Shown in pieces: positions 48,959 to 57,433 of a stretch of DNA of 64,000 nucleotides. The notes beneath the pieces were generated by a model, which worked only from the letters and a program-made list of their open reading frames with translations, had not been told where the DNA came from and made no database searches. The stretch spans positions 62,001 to 126,000 of the forward strand of contig NZ_FNYY01000011.1 of NCBI RefSeq assembly GCF_900109145.1, given 5' to 3'. Made by a program: the position numbers and the translations under genes. Numbering within the stretch: the stretch's first letter is position 1; each line of letters opens with the position of its first letter. The stretch comes from Marinovum algicola (GTDB taxonomy: Bacteria; Pseudomonadota; Alphaproteobacteria; Rhodobacterales; Rhodobacteraceae).

Positions 48959-49429
48959 GTGGTGAAGAAGCTGAGATATACCAATGCATTGGCCGTGCTT
49001 CTGATGGTTGCAGGGCTGTCGGCCCCCGCACTGGCCGGTTCGGAGGATGTCGTGGTCGAGAACGCGTGGTCCCGCGCCTCGATCGGCGTCAACAGGCCGG
49101 GTGCCGCCTATATGACCGTGCGCAACACGGGTGAAGACGCCGTTACGCTGACCGGACTTGCGACACCGCTGGCCATGATGCCCGAGATCCATGAGTCGAA
49201 AACCAACTCCGATGGCGTCAGTTCCATGGTGCCTGCAGGCGAGATCACGATTGAGCCCGGCCAAAGCGTGGCATTGGAGCCGGGAGGGTTGCACGCCATG
49301 CTCATGAAGCTGCAAGAGCCGATGACCGAAGGCGAGACTTTCCCGCTGACACTGACCTTTTCGAATGGCGGCGAGGTAACGGTCGAGGTCCCAATCCTCG
49401 GAATCGCCGCGCGTGGACCGGAGGGCTGA
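48959..49429 (+). CDS. PCu(A)C-family periplasmic copper chaperone
   Basis: The 156-residue product has a signal peptide (LAVLLMVAGLSAPALA) and the exact metal motif H-x11-M-x21-H-x-M: His78, Met90, His112, Met114. PCu(A)C hands Cu(I) to CuA of cytochrome oxidase together with Sco. The start is GTG at 48959 (AGGAG six bases before) or the next GTG at 48962. Its stop overlaps the start of the second Sco gene (TGATG), linking the two chaperones. Confidence 0.92.
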   Translation: MVKKLRYTNALAVLLMVAGLSAPALAGSEDVVVENAWSRASIGVNRPGAAYMTVRNTGEDAVTLTGLATPLAMMPEIHESKTNSDGVSSMVPAGEITIEPGQSVALEPGGLHAMLMKLQEPMTEGETFPLTLTFSNGGEVTVEVPILGIAARGPEG

Positions 49430-50055
49430 TGCAACGTCGGCAGCTCGTTCTATACGGCGCAGCCGGTGCCGGCTTTCTTGGCCTGACGCTCTTCGTGGGC
49501 TGGTGGCGGGTGGACGGGCCCGGTGCGCCTGAACCAAAAGGACAGCGGCCCCTGCCCCTGTCGGCGATGGAGTTCCGGCTGACCGACCACGAGGAAAATG
49601 AGGTAGGGCCTGGCAACCTGATCGGTCGTCCGACAATGGTGTTTTTCGGGTTCACCTACTGCCCGGACGTCTGCCCGACGACCCTATCGGATATTTCCGG
49701 CTGGCTTGAGGAACTGGGCGACGAAGCATCAGAGATGAACGTGGTCTTCATCACGGTCGACCCGGAGCGGGACACGGTCGAGGCCATGGCCGAATATGTC
49801 GGCTATTTTCATCCGGTCATTCGTGGCTGGACGGGGCCGGAAGACCAGATTGCCCGCGCTGCAGAAGGGTTTCGTGCCTCATTTGAGCGCGTCCCGACCG
49901 AGGGCGGCGGCTATACGATGAACCATACGGCAAGCGTATTCCTGTTCGATGCCGAGGGTGAGCTCGTCACCATGATCGACTATCACGAGCCAAGAGAATT
50001 CGCGGTGCCGAAGATCCGGCGCGCACTGACAGAAGACGTAGAGGGGGCAACATGA
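49429..50055 (+). CDS. Sco/SenC copper chaperone, copy 2
   Basis: The 208-residue protein has an N-terminal anchor (residues 7-25) and FGFTYCPDVCPTTL with Cys78 and Cys82, VDPERDTVE, and YTMNHTASVFLFD with His166. It differs from copy 1 over much of the fold, so it is not a recent duplicate. It overlaps the M23 gene by 4 bases (ATGA). Confidence 0.92.
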   Translation: MQRRQLVLYGAAGAGFLGLTLFVGWWRVDGPGAPEPKGQRPLPLSAMEFRLTDHEENEVGPGNLIGRPTMVFFGFTYCPDVCPTTLSDISGWLEELGDEASEMNVVFITVDPERDTVEAMAEYVGYFHPVIRGWTGPEDQIARAAEGFRASFERVPTEGGGYTMNHTASVFLFDAEGELVTMIDYHEPREFAVPKIRRALTEDVEGAT

Positions 50056-51425
50056 AGATAAGAACTGTCTTGGCGGTCGTTGCGGTCGCAGGCGCGTTTT
50101 CGGTGACCGCCATCGCCATCTCTGGCGTTCTGTCCAAAGAACCGGTGCCCCCTGCGATTGCTGAAGCGACCCTCTGGACTCCCGATCCGCTTGCGCCGCC
50201 TCGGATTACCGAAACCAATTCGGTCCGCCCTACACTCGCCCAGGCAGATATCGCATTCGAGTTCAGACCCCGGCCCCTCCTGACCGTTTCCCCCGCTGAT
50301 ACCTCCTTGCCATCTATCGAGCCCCCGCTGGTCACCTGGTCGCGCGAGATTGCGTCGGGCGAGACGCTTGATGCGGTCCTTTCCGATGCGGGGCTGGATG
50401 CTTCGGATCGCGCCGAAATCGCCTTGGCGATTGGCACGGAATACGATCTGCGCCGTCTGCGTCCGGGTCACGTCATTACCGTGGTTTCCACGATGGATGG
50501 CAATCCGCGTCGTTTAGAACTCGCCGTCGAAGACGGTGTCCGGATAGAGGCGGTCTTCGGCGAACAGCTTGCCGCTCGCGTGTTGGAGCCGGACCCGGAA
50601 TTGGTGACTTTCGCCGGCGAGGCGGTGATCGAGAGCTCGATTTTCGCTGCCCTGGACACGGCAGACATCCCCGCCCGTTTTGCGGTGGACCTGGCGCAGA
50701 TGCTGGGCGGCACCGTGGATTTCCGTCGTGATCTTGCGGGTGGCGAGACGATGCGCCTCCTTTGGCGCGAGGCCCGAGACGGGAACAAGAGGATTGGTCA
50801 GCCCGTGCTTGCCTTTGCCGCACTGGATATCGATGGCTCGGTCTATGAAATCGTCTGGCCGAACGACGGCAGCGGCCAAGCGACGATCTATGTCGACGGA
50901 GAAGTCCTGCGCGTGTTCGCGCAACCGGTCGAAGGTGCACGGCTGAGTTCAGTCTTCGGCCGTCGCACCCATCCGGTCTACGGCAACGTACGGATGCACA
51001 CAGGGGTCGACTTCGCGGCGGCGCGCGGCACGCCGGTACAGGCGACGGCACCTGGCCGCGTTAGCTTCATCGGCCGCCGCGGTGGGTATGGCCGGGTGGT
51101 TGAAATCGCGCATGGCTCCGACACCCTGACGCGCTACGCCCATCTCAGCGCCGTACCGGACGGGCTCACACAAGGGCAACGCGTGATCGCCGGAGATTTG
51201 ATTGGCCGCGTCGGTGCGACGGGTACCGCGACAGGCCCCAACCTACATTACGAAGTGCTGGTGGACGGTCGCCCAACCGACCCTCTCTCTGACGACCGAT
51301 TGGCAGGGGCGGCCGAGCGTGAAGCGGACGACACGGCCGCGCTTGAGCGACTGCGTGAGGCGCGTTCACTTCTTGCTGAGAGGCTCGCCAGCGAATTTGC
51401 ACAGACGACAACCGAAAGGCTTTGA
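50052..51425 (+). CDS. M23-family (LytM) peptidoglycan endopeptidase
   Basis: The 457-residue protein has an N-terminal anchor or signal (residues 5-25), an OapA/LysM-like middle region (GETLDAVLSDAGLDASD, RLRPGHVITVV) and a complete LytM domain at about 295-405. FGRRTHPVYGNVRMHTGVDFAA gives His316 and Asp320, RYAHLS gives His364, and NLHYEV gives His399. It probably cleaves peptide cross-links in the periplasm. The layout resembles MepM. Its presence in a copper/thiol operon is unexpected. DUF411 follows after 3 bases. Confidence 0.92.
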   Translation: MKIRTVLAVVAVAGAFSVTAIAISGVLSKEPVPPAIAEATLWTPDPLAPPRITETNSVRPTLAQADIAFEFRPRPLLTVSPADTSLPSIEPPLVTWSREIASGETLDAVLSDAGLDASDRAEIALAIGTEYDLRRLRPGHVITVVSTMDGNPRRLELAVEDGVRIEAVFGEQLAARVLEPDPELVTFAGEAVIESSIFAALDTADIPARFAVDLAQMLGGTVDFRRDLAGGETMRLLWREARDGNKRIGQPVLAFAALDIDGSVYEIVWPNDGSGQATIYVDGEVLRVFAQPVEGARLSSVFGRRTHPVYGNVRMHTGVDFAAARGTPVQATAPGRVSFIGRRGGYGRVVEIAHGSDTLTRYAHLSAVPDGLTQGQRVIAGDLIGRVGATGTATGPNLHYEVLVDGRPTDPLSDDRLAGAAEREADDTAALERLREARSLLAERLASEFAQTTTERL

Positions 51426-51428
51426 TCC

Positions 51429-51887
51429 ATGAAACGATTTACTCCCGCCCTTGCCATCGCATTTGCCTTGCTTCCCGCGGCGCAGGCCGTCGCAGAGGCG
51501 ATTCAGATCGACGTCCGGAAGACAAACGGCTGCGGCTGTTGCCTGTCCTGGATGAAGCACCTCGAGGAGAATGGCTTCGCGCCGATGGGCGAGGACATGT
51601 TCGGAGGATCTCTTGTGCGCTTCAAACTCGACAATGGCGTGCCGCAGCGCATGGTGTCCTGCCATACTGCTCTGGTCGACGGCTATGTGATCGAGGGCCA
51701 CGTGCCGGCGGCTGACATCCAACGCCTGCTGGAGGACCGGCCAGACGCGGTAGGCCTGGCGGTGCCGGGAATGCCCTACGGGTCGCCCGGCATGGGACCG
51801 GAGGACGACCGGGAGGCTTACGATGTCTTCCTGATCCACGAAGACGGATCGACCGAGGTCTACACCAGCTACTCGGCTCCTGACTGA
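51429..51887 (+). CDS. DUF411 periplasmic metal-binding protein
   Basis: The 152-residue product has a signal peptide (residues 1-23) followed by VRKTNGCGCCLSWMKHLEENGF, the DUF411 signature with Cys35, Cys37 and Cys38, then MVSCHTALVDGYVIEGHVPA. DUF411 proteins are recurrent in copper and silver resistance clusters and bind metal through the CGCC block; a chaperone or sequestering role is inferred. It sits 3 bases after the M23 gene. Confidence 0.9.
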   Translation: MKRFTPALAIAFALLPAAQAVAEAIQIDVRKTNGCGCCLSWMKHLEENGFAPMGEDMFGGSLVRFKLDNGVPQRMVSCHTALVDGYVIEGHVPAADIQRLLEDRPDAVGLAVPGMPYGSPGMGPEDDREAYDVFLIHEDGSTEVYTSYSAPD

Positions 51888-51909
51888 ACTCGCGGCAGAA
51901 CCTTAACAA

Positions 51910-52692
51910 TTGGAACCCCTCTCCCCCATAGCGCTTGGCTTTCTTGGAAGCCTGGCCGCCGGATCGCTGACCGCGGTCGGGGCGGTCCCCGTTCTTTTTG
52001 GGCGCATCCCGTCCCGGGCCACGCGCGATCTGCTGCTTGGCTTCGCGGCGGGTGTCATGCTCGCGGCTTCGTTCTTCTCGCTGATTATCCCGGCTCTCGA
52101 CGCTGCTGAAGGACAGTTCGACAACGGTGCTCTCCCGGCGGCCATCGTATGTGTTGCGATCCTGCTTGGCATGGGCGCGGTCGCTCTGATGAACGAACGG
52201 CTGCCGCATGAACATTTCAAGACGGGGCGGGAAGGTCCCGACGCCGCATCGCTGCGGCGCGTCTGGCTTTTCATCATCGCGATCACGATCCACAATTTTC
52301 CCGAAGGGCTTGCCGTCGGCGTCGGGTTCGGGGCTGACGGTTTGTCGGGCGGGTTGCCACTTGCGATCGGTATTGGATTACAGAATGCCCCCGAAGGTCT
52401 GGCGGTGGCGGTTTCGTTGCTCGGCGAGGGCTATTCCAGGTTTCGCGCCTGGAGCATCGCCGCCCTGACCGGTCTGGTGGAGCCCGTCGGCGGGCTCATC
52501 GGCGCGGGTATCATCGGCATCTCGCAACCGCTGCTGCCTTGGGGTCTCGCCTTCGCAGCAGGTGCGATGCTCTATGTCATCAGCCACGAGATCATTCCGG
52601 AAACCCACCGATCCGGCCATCAGAACAGGGCGACGCTCGGCCTCGCCGTTGGTCTTGTGATCATGTTGTTCCTCGACGTCTGGCTGGGATAA
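51910..52692 (+). CDS. ZIP-family (GufA-like) metal transporter
   Basis: The 260-residue transporter has eight membrane segments with the ZIP metal site in segments 4 and 5: AITIHNFPEGLAVGVGF and IGLQNAPEGLAV, and HEIIPETHR near the C-terminus. GufA-type ZIPs import Zn or Fe; in a resistance operon this would balance efflux or act on another ion. The start appears to be TTG at 51910, since the first in-frame ATG is well inside the first helices. That makes translation weak unless the reading starts elsewhere. Confidence 0.88.
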   Translation: MEPLSPIALGFLGSLAAGSLTAVGAVPVLFGRIPSRATRDLLLGFAAGVMLAASFFSLIIPALDAAEGQFDNGALPAAIVCVAILLGMGAVALMNERLPHEHFKTGREGPDAASLRRVWLFIIAITIHNFPEGLAVGVGFGADGLSGGLPLAIGIGLQNAPEGLAVAVSLLGEGYSRFRAWSIAALTGLVEPVGGLIGAGIIGISQPLLPWGLAFAAGAMLYVISHEIIPETHRSGHQNRATLGLAVGLVIMLFLDVWLG

Positions 52693-52696
52693 GCTG

Positions 52697-53170
52697 ATGA
52701 GAACTTGCCTCTTCGTCGGTCTGCTTGCTGCGCTGATCGCCTTTCTTGTCGATCAGGCAACGAAGGCAATCGTTGTGTCCAATGCGACTGTTCTTAGTTC
52801 CGGCGTATCGGTCTTTCCCGGCTTCAATCTCATCTACCTGCGCAATGACGGAGTGACCTTCGGGCTTCTCGGCGGCGCGCCGTGGTGGAGCCTTGTCTTA
52901 CTGGCGCTTGGCATCTGCGTCTGGCTGGCGTTCATGCTGGTCCGTACCAGCAGCCGGGTCGAGGCCATTGCCTATGGTGCGATCATCGGCGGTGCACTCG
53001 GCAATATTCTGGACCGCCTGCGCTATCGTGCGGTGACGGATTTCCTCGATTTCTACATCGGGACGGCGCACTGGCCTGCCTTCAACATGGCCGATGTTTT
53101 TGTGGTTGGCGGCGTGATGCTGCTGCTCATTGCGCCGTGGGTTGGCGCTCGACTTCAGACCGATTCATGA
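52697..53170 (+). CDS. lspA: Lipoprotein signal peptidase
   Basis: The 157-residue, four-helix protein has the SPase II catalytic aspartates in AVTDFLDFY (Asp115) and FNMADVFVV (Asp133) and NILDRL. It cleaves prolipoproteins after diacylglyceryl transfer. The gene is coupled to lnt by an ATGA overlap. Because a genome needs only one lspA, this is probably an extra copy carried by the metal island, or the housekeeping gene captured here; the window cannot decide. Confidence 0.93.
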   Translation: MRTCLFVGLLAALIAFLVDQATKAIVVSNATVLSSGVSVFPGFNLIYLRNDGVTFGLLGGAPWWSLVLLALGICVWLAFMLVRTSSRVEAIAYGAIIGGALGNILDRLRYRAVTDFLDFYIGTAHWPAFNMADVFVVGGVMLLLIAPWVGARLQTDS

Positions 53171-54738
53171 AGCCGGGATTGCCGCAGTTCGTTAGTGAGG
53201 ACCTGAACCTGTTCCAGCGCATGGGTCTTGCCCTTGCTGCCGGCGGATTGACGGTTTTGACTCTTCCGCCGTTTTCTTGGCTCATCGCGGTCCCTGTCGC
53301 CTTCTCCGTGCTCTTTATCGTTCTCCGGAACATCTCAACCTCGCGCGCTTTCCTTGTCGGTTGGGCTTTCGGACTGGGCCAATTCGGGATTGGAATTTCC
53401 TGGATCGCCGAGAGCTTTTACGTCGATGCCGAACGTTTCGGCGCACTGGCGATTCCGGCGGTCGCGGGTCTGTCCGCCGGACTTGCCATCTTCCCGGGCA
53501 TGGCGGCGATGCTTTTTGCCGCCATCATGCAGCGCCGAGCTGTCGGCGGCATTGCGGCGGGCCTGCTGTTTGCAACCTGCTGGGTGGCCACGGAATGGCT
53601 GCGGGGTCATGTCCTGACAGGGTTTCCCTGGAACCTTGCCGCTTATGCCCTTGTCGACTATGCCGCCCTGCGCCAACCCGCCGCCTGGGTCGGAAGCTAC
53701 GGTTTGGGCTTTCTCACGGTCTTCATCGGCATATTGCCAGGTGTGTTGACTGTGGCGGCGCCAAAGAGACGCGCGCCTGTTCTCGTGCTCTTCGCCGTTG
53801 CTGTGGCGGGTTTCTGGGTTGGCGGTGCGCTTCGGTCAGGGCAGGACGTGCCGCCGACAGACGTTGCTTTGCGCATCGTCCAAGGCAATGTGCCACAAGT
53901 CGAGAAGTGGGTACCGGGCAGCCGCCAGCGAACCTTGGAAAAATACCTGGGCTTGTCCGCGCAACCCGGACGTTTCGATTTGCTGCTTTGGCCGGAAACG
54001 GCCTTCCCCGGCTTTCTGGACGAAGATGCTGCGGCACGCGCGCGGATATCTGCAGCTTTGCCAGACGGCAGGATCCTACTGACAGGTGCGCCTGACCGAG
54101 TGGAGGGCGATGGGGGAACCAGATATTTCAACACGGTTCAGGCATACGATGGCACCAGTGAGATTCTGACGGGATATGCAAAACATCATCTTGTTCCGTT
54201 TGGCGAATATGTGCCGCTGAGAGGCTGGCTACCCATCGAACGACTGACGGAAGGGTTGGGCGATTTCACGCCGGGACCAGGGCCGCGCACGCTGGCGATC
54301 CCTGGCGCGCCTCTGGTCGCGGTGGCGATCTGTTACGAGATCATCTTTCCGGGCCACGTGGTCGATGACCTTTTCCGCCCCGACTGGATATTCAACGCCA
54401 CAAATGATGCCTGGTTCGGAACCAGCATCGGACCCGAGCAGCACCTCGCCTCCGCGCGGATGCGCGCGGTCGAGGAGGGGCTTCCCGTGGTCCGGGCGGC
54501 CAACACTGGGATATCCGCGATCATCGACGCCAATGGAAATGTCGTCGCGCGTCTTGATACCGGGGAAACAGGCACCATTGATGCCGGCCTGCCGGGCGCG
54601 CGTACTCCAACGCCCTATGCGCGGTTCGGCGACTGGACCTTGTTGGTTCTTGTTTTTGGGTGCTGGGTCTTCGGCTGGCTGGCCAGTTTGCTCGGACGAG
54701 ATCCCGATGCGCGGCATTTTGGAACGGAGGTATCCTGA
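53167..54738 (+). CDS. lnt: Apolipoprotein N-acyltransferase
   Basis: The 523-residue enzyme has about six N-terminal membrane segments and a periplasmic nitrilase-like domain with the triad Glu277 (LLWPETAFPG), Lys339 (YAKHHLVPFGEYVP) and Cys389 (VAICYEIIFP). It N-acylates the lipidated cysteine, the last step of lipoprotein maturation. An open frame back to 52882 is antisense to nothing and lies within lspA in another frame; ATG 53167 in the ATGA overlap is the start. It is coupled downstream to the 55-residue protein. Confidence 0.93.
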   Translation: MKPGLPQFVSEDLNLFQRMGLALAAGGLTVLTLPPFSWLIAVPVAFSVLFIVLRNISTSRAFLVGWAFGLGQFGIGISWIAESFYVDAERFGALAIPAVAGLSAGLAIFPGMAAMLFAAIMQRRAVGGIAAGLLFATCWVATEWLRGHVLTGFPWNLAAYALVDYAALRQPAAWVGSYGLGFLTVFIGILPGVLTVAAPKRRAPVLVLFAVAVAGFWVGGALRSGQDVPPTDVALRIVQGNVPQVEKWVPGSRQRTLEKYLGLSAQPGRFDLLLWPETAFPGFLDEDAAARARISAALPDGRILLTGAPDRVEGDGGTRYFNTVQAYDGTSEILTGYAKHHLVPFGEYVPLRGWLPIERLTEGLGDFTPGPGPRTLAIPGAPLVAVAICYEIIFPGHVVDDLFRPDWIFNATNDAWFGTSIGPEQHLASARMRAVEEGLPVVRAANTGISAIIDANGNVVARLDTGETGTIDAGLPGARTPTPYARFGDWTLLVLVFGCWVFGWLASLLGRDPDARHFGTEVS

Positions 54739-54905
54739 TGCTTGTGATCGTGAGCGCTATCGGAGGCGCGATCTGGGGTGGCTATCTGGCACGACGGAGG
54801 AGGGGGAATCATCTGGATATCCTCCAATATGCGGTAGCGTCTGCGATCGCCTTCGGACTTGTCGCCCTGTTTGCAACCATCGTGCTGTCGCGGGTTCTCA
54901 GCTAG
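54738..54905 (+). CDS. Small two-helix membrane protein, coupled to lnt
   Basis: The 55-residue product has two hydrophobic segments (MLVIVSAIGGAIWGGYLA and VASAIAFGLVALFATIVL) flanking a basic loop ARRRRGNHLD. I do not recognise a family. The ATG overlaps the lnt stop (TGATG), so it is almost certainly translated. It is the last gene before the convergent mntR, and nothing in the 94 bases between looks like a terminator. A stabilising partner of Lnt or ZIP is speculation. Confidence 0.7.
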   Translation: MLVIVSAIGGAIWGGYLARRRRGNHLDILQYAVASAIAFGLVALFATIVLSRVLS

Positions 54906-54999
54906 CGAGCTTCGAAATTGCGCAAACGTGTCAGCGGCTTGAAGACCCGATAGCTCGAGGTCCCGATAGAGAATCGCGCGAATGTGCATCTAGGCGAGC

Positions 55000-55458
55000 T
55001 CATTTCTGATTGAGCCGTCGCTCGAACGCCTCCAATGTCGTCCCGCTGACGTGATGCTCGATCCCTTCCGCATCGCGTTCCGCGGTCTCTTCGTCGATTC
55101 CCAGGCTCAGAAGAAAGGCGACGACGACCCTGTGGCGGCGTCGACAGATCTCCGCGAGGTCCTGCCCGGCATCGGTGAGGAATATCGCGCGGTATGGCTC
55201 CCGCCGGACCAGACCAGCAGCCTTGAGCCGCGAGATGTTCTTGGTCACGGTCGGCGGCTTCACGCCAAGCCGCTCGGCGATCTCGACCGGTCTGGCCTCC
55301 CCGCGCGTCTCGATCAGTTCCGCGATCAGTTCGACGTAATCCTCCGCCATCTCGCTTTCATGTGCCTGACGCACGGTCGCAAAGCCATCGGCCTGCGCCT
55401 CGGGAGCCCGGTCGACCGCTTCGAATGGCTCACGCCCTTGTGATTGTAGCTTTGTCAT
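55000..55458 (-). CDS. mntR: MntR/DtxR-family metal-dependent repressor
   Basis: The 152-residue regulator has a winged helix at about 40-95 (EDYVELIAELIETRGEARPVEIAERLGVKPPTVTKNISRLKAAGLVRREPYRAIFLT) and a metal/dimer domain with LAEICRRRHRVVVAFLLSLGI and EGIEHHVSGTTLEAF, where Glu103, His109, Glu131, His135 and similar residues can bind metal. No SH3 domain follows, as in proteobacterial MntR. It probably represses uptake when Mn(II) (or Fe) is ample. Divergent transcription and the dyad at 55515-55534 make the peroxidase-ABC operon its likely target. Confidence 0.9.
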   Translation of the reverse strand: MTKLQSQGREPFEAVDRAPEAQADGFATVRQAHESEMAEDYVELIAELIETRGEARPVEIAERLGVKPPTVTKNISRLKAAGLVRREPYRAIFLTDAGQDLAEICRRRHRVVVAFLLSLGIDEETAERDAEGIEHHVSGTTLEAFERRLNQK

Positions 55459-55487
55459 ACTCGGGACTTTGCAGCGAAACAGCGGGA

Positions 55488-55516
55488 TTGACAACTTGTT
55501 TGCTTCGGGTAGATAA
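55488..55516 (+). promoter_or_regulatory. Sigma-70-type promoter of the peroxidase-ABC operon
   Basis: -35 TTGACA (55488-55493), 17-base spacer, -10 AGATAA (55511-55516). This is the best consensus promoter in the window. Confidence 0.7.
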
Positions 55517-55534
55517 GTTAGCCATGTCTAACTT
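55515..55534. promoter_or_regulatory. MntR-type operator overlapping the -10
   Basis: AAGTTAGCCATGTCTAACTT: perfect 7-base arms AAGTTAG/CTAACTT around CCATGT. Position over the -10/+1 region implies repression. The design resembles known MntR boxes (dyads of about 20 bp with a 6-base spacer). Confidence 0.7.
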
Positions 55535-55555
55535 TGTACTTTGGAGGCCGTGGTG

Positions 55556-57433
55556 ATGCGAAATATTATGAGAGTGCTGCTCGCCACACTCGCAAGTGCG
55601 CTCCTCCTGTTTGGACCTGTCGCCGCGACGCCGGCCAAGGAGGCGCCTTGGCTTCCCGAGGCAGCGGCCTACCGTCTGACGCTCTTTCTTGGAAATCTCG
55701 AGCCTCTGCCCTGGGACGACATCGAGACCGCCTGGACGGAACCCTACCGGGGTTCGGAATTCTCTGTCGGGGTGCTGGCGTGGCTGGACCGCAAAAGCGA
55801 TATCGAGCCCGACGGTCTCCTGGACGCTATAATGCGCGAAGACCTGCAGGCGGTCTTCGCCGAGGCGACGCGGCTTGTAGCGCTCAGGATTGAGGAGAAT
55901 TTGGACCGTGCTCTCGCGGCCGAAGAATCGGCGACAGCACAGCTGGCGGTGCAGACGGCACGCGAACTCTACCGTGCGTTTGAGGATGGTATCGCGGCGG
56001 CCGATCCCGAAGCTGCAAGACGCATCGGCCTCGCCTGGCTGGAGCTCAACAGCAGCACAGGTTCCGCTGGTGTTCTCGGCGCTGGCGCCACATCTGCGGA
56101 TCGCGACACGATGGAAGCCGCCCGTGCAGTCATCTCCGGCTATCTTGCGGAGAACTACCTCCTGGACAGTTTCGCTCCGCGCCGGACGCTGAGCGCCCTG
56201 CCGGAAACAGCTGTGCTCAGCGGAAAGGCCATCGAGGTACCGCCAAGCCTGCCGCCTGGGTCCGACATCTTCGATCAGGACCCGCTGCCGCTGCTCGTGC
56301 TCAACTTCGAGGAACAGGGCATCGACGAGACCGATCTGCCGCTTGTTGCCTACGGCGACATGCTGTTCGACAGCGCGCAACTCTTTGGAAGCCCGGCGCA
56401 GGATCTCGGGATCGCCTGCTCGACCTGTCACAACCGCTCGGACGTCAACCAGCGGCTCTTCATCCCCGGCGCCAGCCACCAACCGGGCGCGATCGACGTG
56501 GACGGCGCCTTTTTCAACCCGATCTTCAATGACAGGCGCGACGACCCGCTCGACATTCCCAGCCTGCGCGGCTTGCGTTTTACCGGTCCCTACGGCCGCG
56601 ATGGCCGCTTCGCCTCCTTGCGCGATTTCACCCGCAACGTGGTCGTCAACGAGTTCGGCGGGAAGGAACCGACGCCCTTCATGCTGGACGCTCTCGTCGC
56701 CTACATGCTCGAGTTCGACTTCCTGCCGAATTCCATGCTGACGACTGATGGCCGTCTGACCGACACGACCCAAGAGGCCGCCCGGCGCGGCGAGGAGATC
56801 TTCAATACGCCCTTCGTCGGGCTCGGCGATCGGTCCTGCGCCAGTTGCCACGTGCCAGACGCGAACTTCCTCGACCGGCAGGCCCACGACATCGGCTCAG
56901 TCGCGCCGGGCTACGAGGGGGCCCGCGCCGGTGCGCTGGACACGCCCACGCTGCTCGGCACGGCCTATACCGCCCCCTATTTCCACGACGGGTCATTGCC
57001 GACGCTGGCCGCCGTCGTGGACTGGTTCGACGAGACGAAATCGCTTGGGCTTACCGAGGAAGACCGCGCCGACCTAACCGCCTATCTCGAGACCGTTGGC
57101 GCGGCAGACGAGCCCTATGAAGCCTTCGACACCGAGAACACCGCTTTCCGGCTGGCATTCGCCGAACTGACGACCTTCGCCTCGACAATCGATACGCTAC
57201 TGCCGCGGCGGGACGCGGAGCATATCCTGCTGCTGACCGACACCGTGGCCGCGGACCTCTCGGCGGACGCCAGTACCATGTCGAACCTCCCCGCCCGGCC
57301 CGAGGTCTATGCGCTGGCCGAACGTCTGGCCGCGGTCGGCGCCGCCGTCCGTGCCGATGACTGGAAGGCCGCCGAAGCAAGCTGGACCGCGTTCAAGTCC
57401 GAAGCCGATGCAATCGAAGAGAGGGCATTCTGA
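55556..57433 (+). CDS. Exported di-haem cytochrome c peroxidase-like protein with long N- and C-terminal extensions
   Basis: The 625-residue product has a signal peptide (MRVLLATLASALLLFGPVAA) and two CxxCH haem sites, ACSTCHN (Cys288-His292) and SCASCHV (Cys428-His432), in a MauG/CcpA-type core of about 265-520 (GDMLFDSAQLFGSP, LDIPSLRGLRFTGPYGRDGRF, DTPTLLGTAYTAPYFHDGSLPTL). CcpA proteins are about 340 residues; here about 240 helical residues precede the core and 105 follow it. GGAGG lies 8 bases before ATG 55556. The gene is first in an operon with a PhnDCE-type importer under an MntR-type operator. Confidence 0.88.
   Translation: MRNIMRVLLATLASALLLFGPVAATPAKEAPWLPEAAAYRLTLFLGNLEPLPWDDIETAWTEPYRGSEFSVGVLAWLDRKSDIEPDGLLDAIMREDLQAVFAEATRLVALRIEENLDRALAAEESATAQLAVQTARELYRAFEDGIAAADPEAARRIGLAWLELNSSTGSAGVLGAGATSADRDTMEAARAVISGYLAENYLLDSFAPRRTLSALPETAVLSGKAIEVPPSLPPGSDIFDQDPLPLLVLNFEEQGIDETDLPLVAYGDMLFDSAQLFGSPAQDLGIACSTCHNRSDVNQRLFIPGASHQPGAIDVDGAFFNPIFNDRRDDPLDIPSLRGLRFTGPYGRDGRFASLRDFTRNVVVNEFGGKEPTPFMLDALVAYMLEFDFLPNSMLTTDGRLTDTTQEAARRGEEIFNTPFVGLGDRSCASCHVPDANFLDRQAHDIGSVAPGYEGARAGALDTPTLLGTAYTAPYFHDGSLPTLAAVVDWFDETKSLGLTEEDRADLTAYLETVGAADEPYEAFDTENTAFRLAFAELTTFASTIDTLLPRRDAEHILLLTDTVAADLSADASTMSNLPARPEVYALAERLAAVGAAVRADDWKAAEASWTAFKSEADAIEERAF

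Noticed and set aside
55430-56887. 485-codon minus-strand frame opposite the di-haem protein
   Set aside because: It would cover the promoter and operator of the peroxidase operon and mirrors CxxCH-coding sequence.
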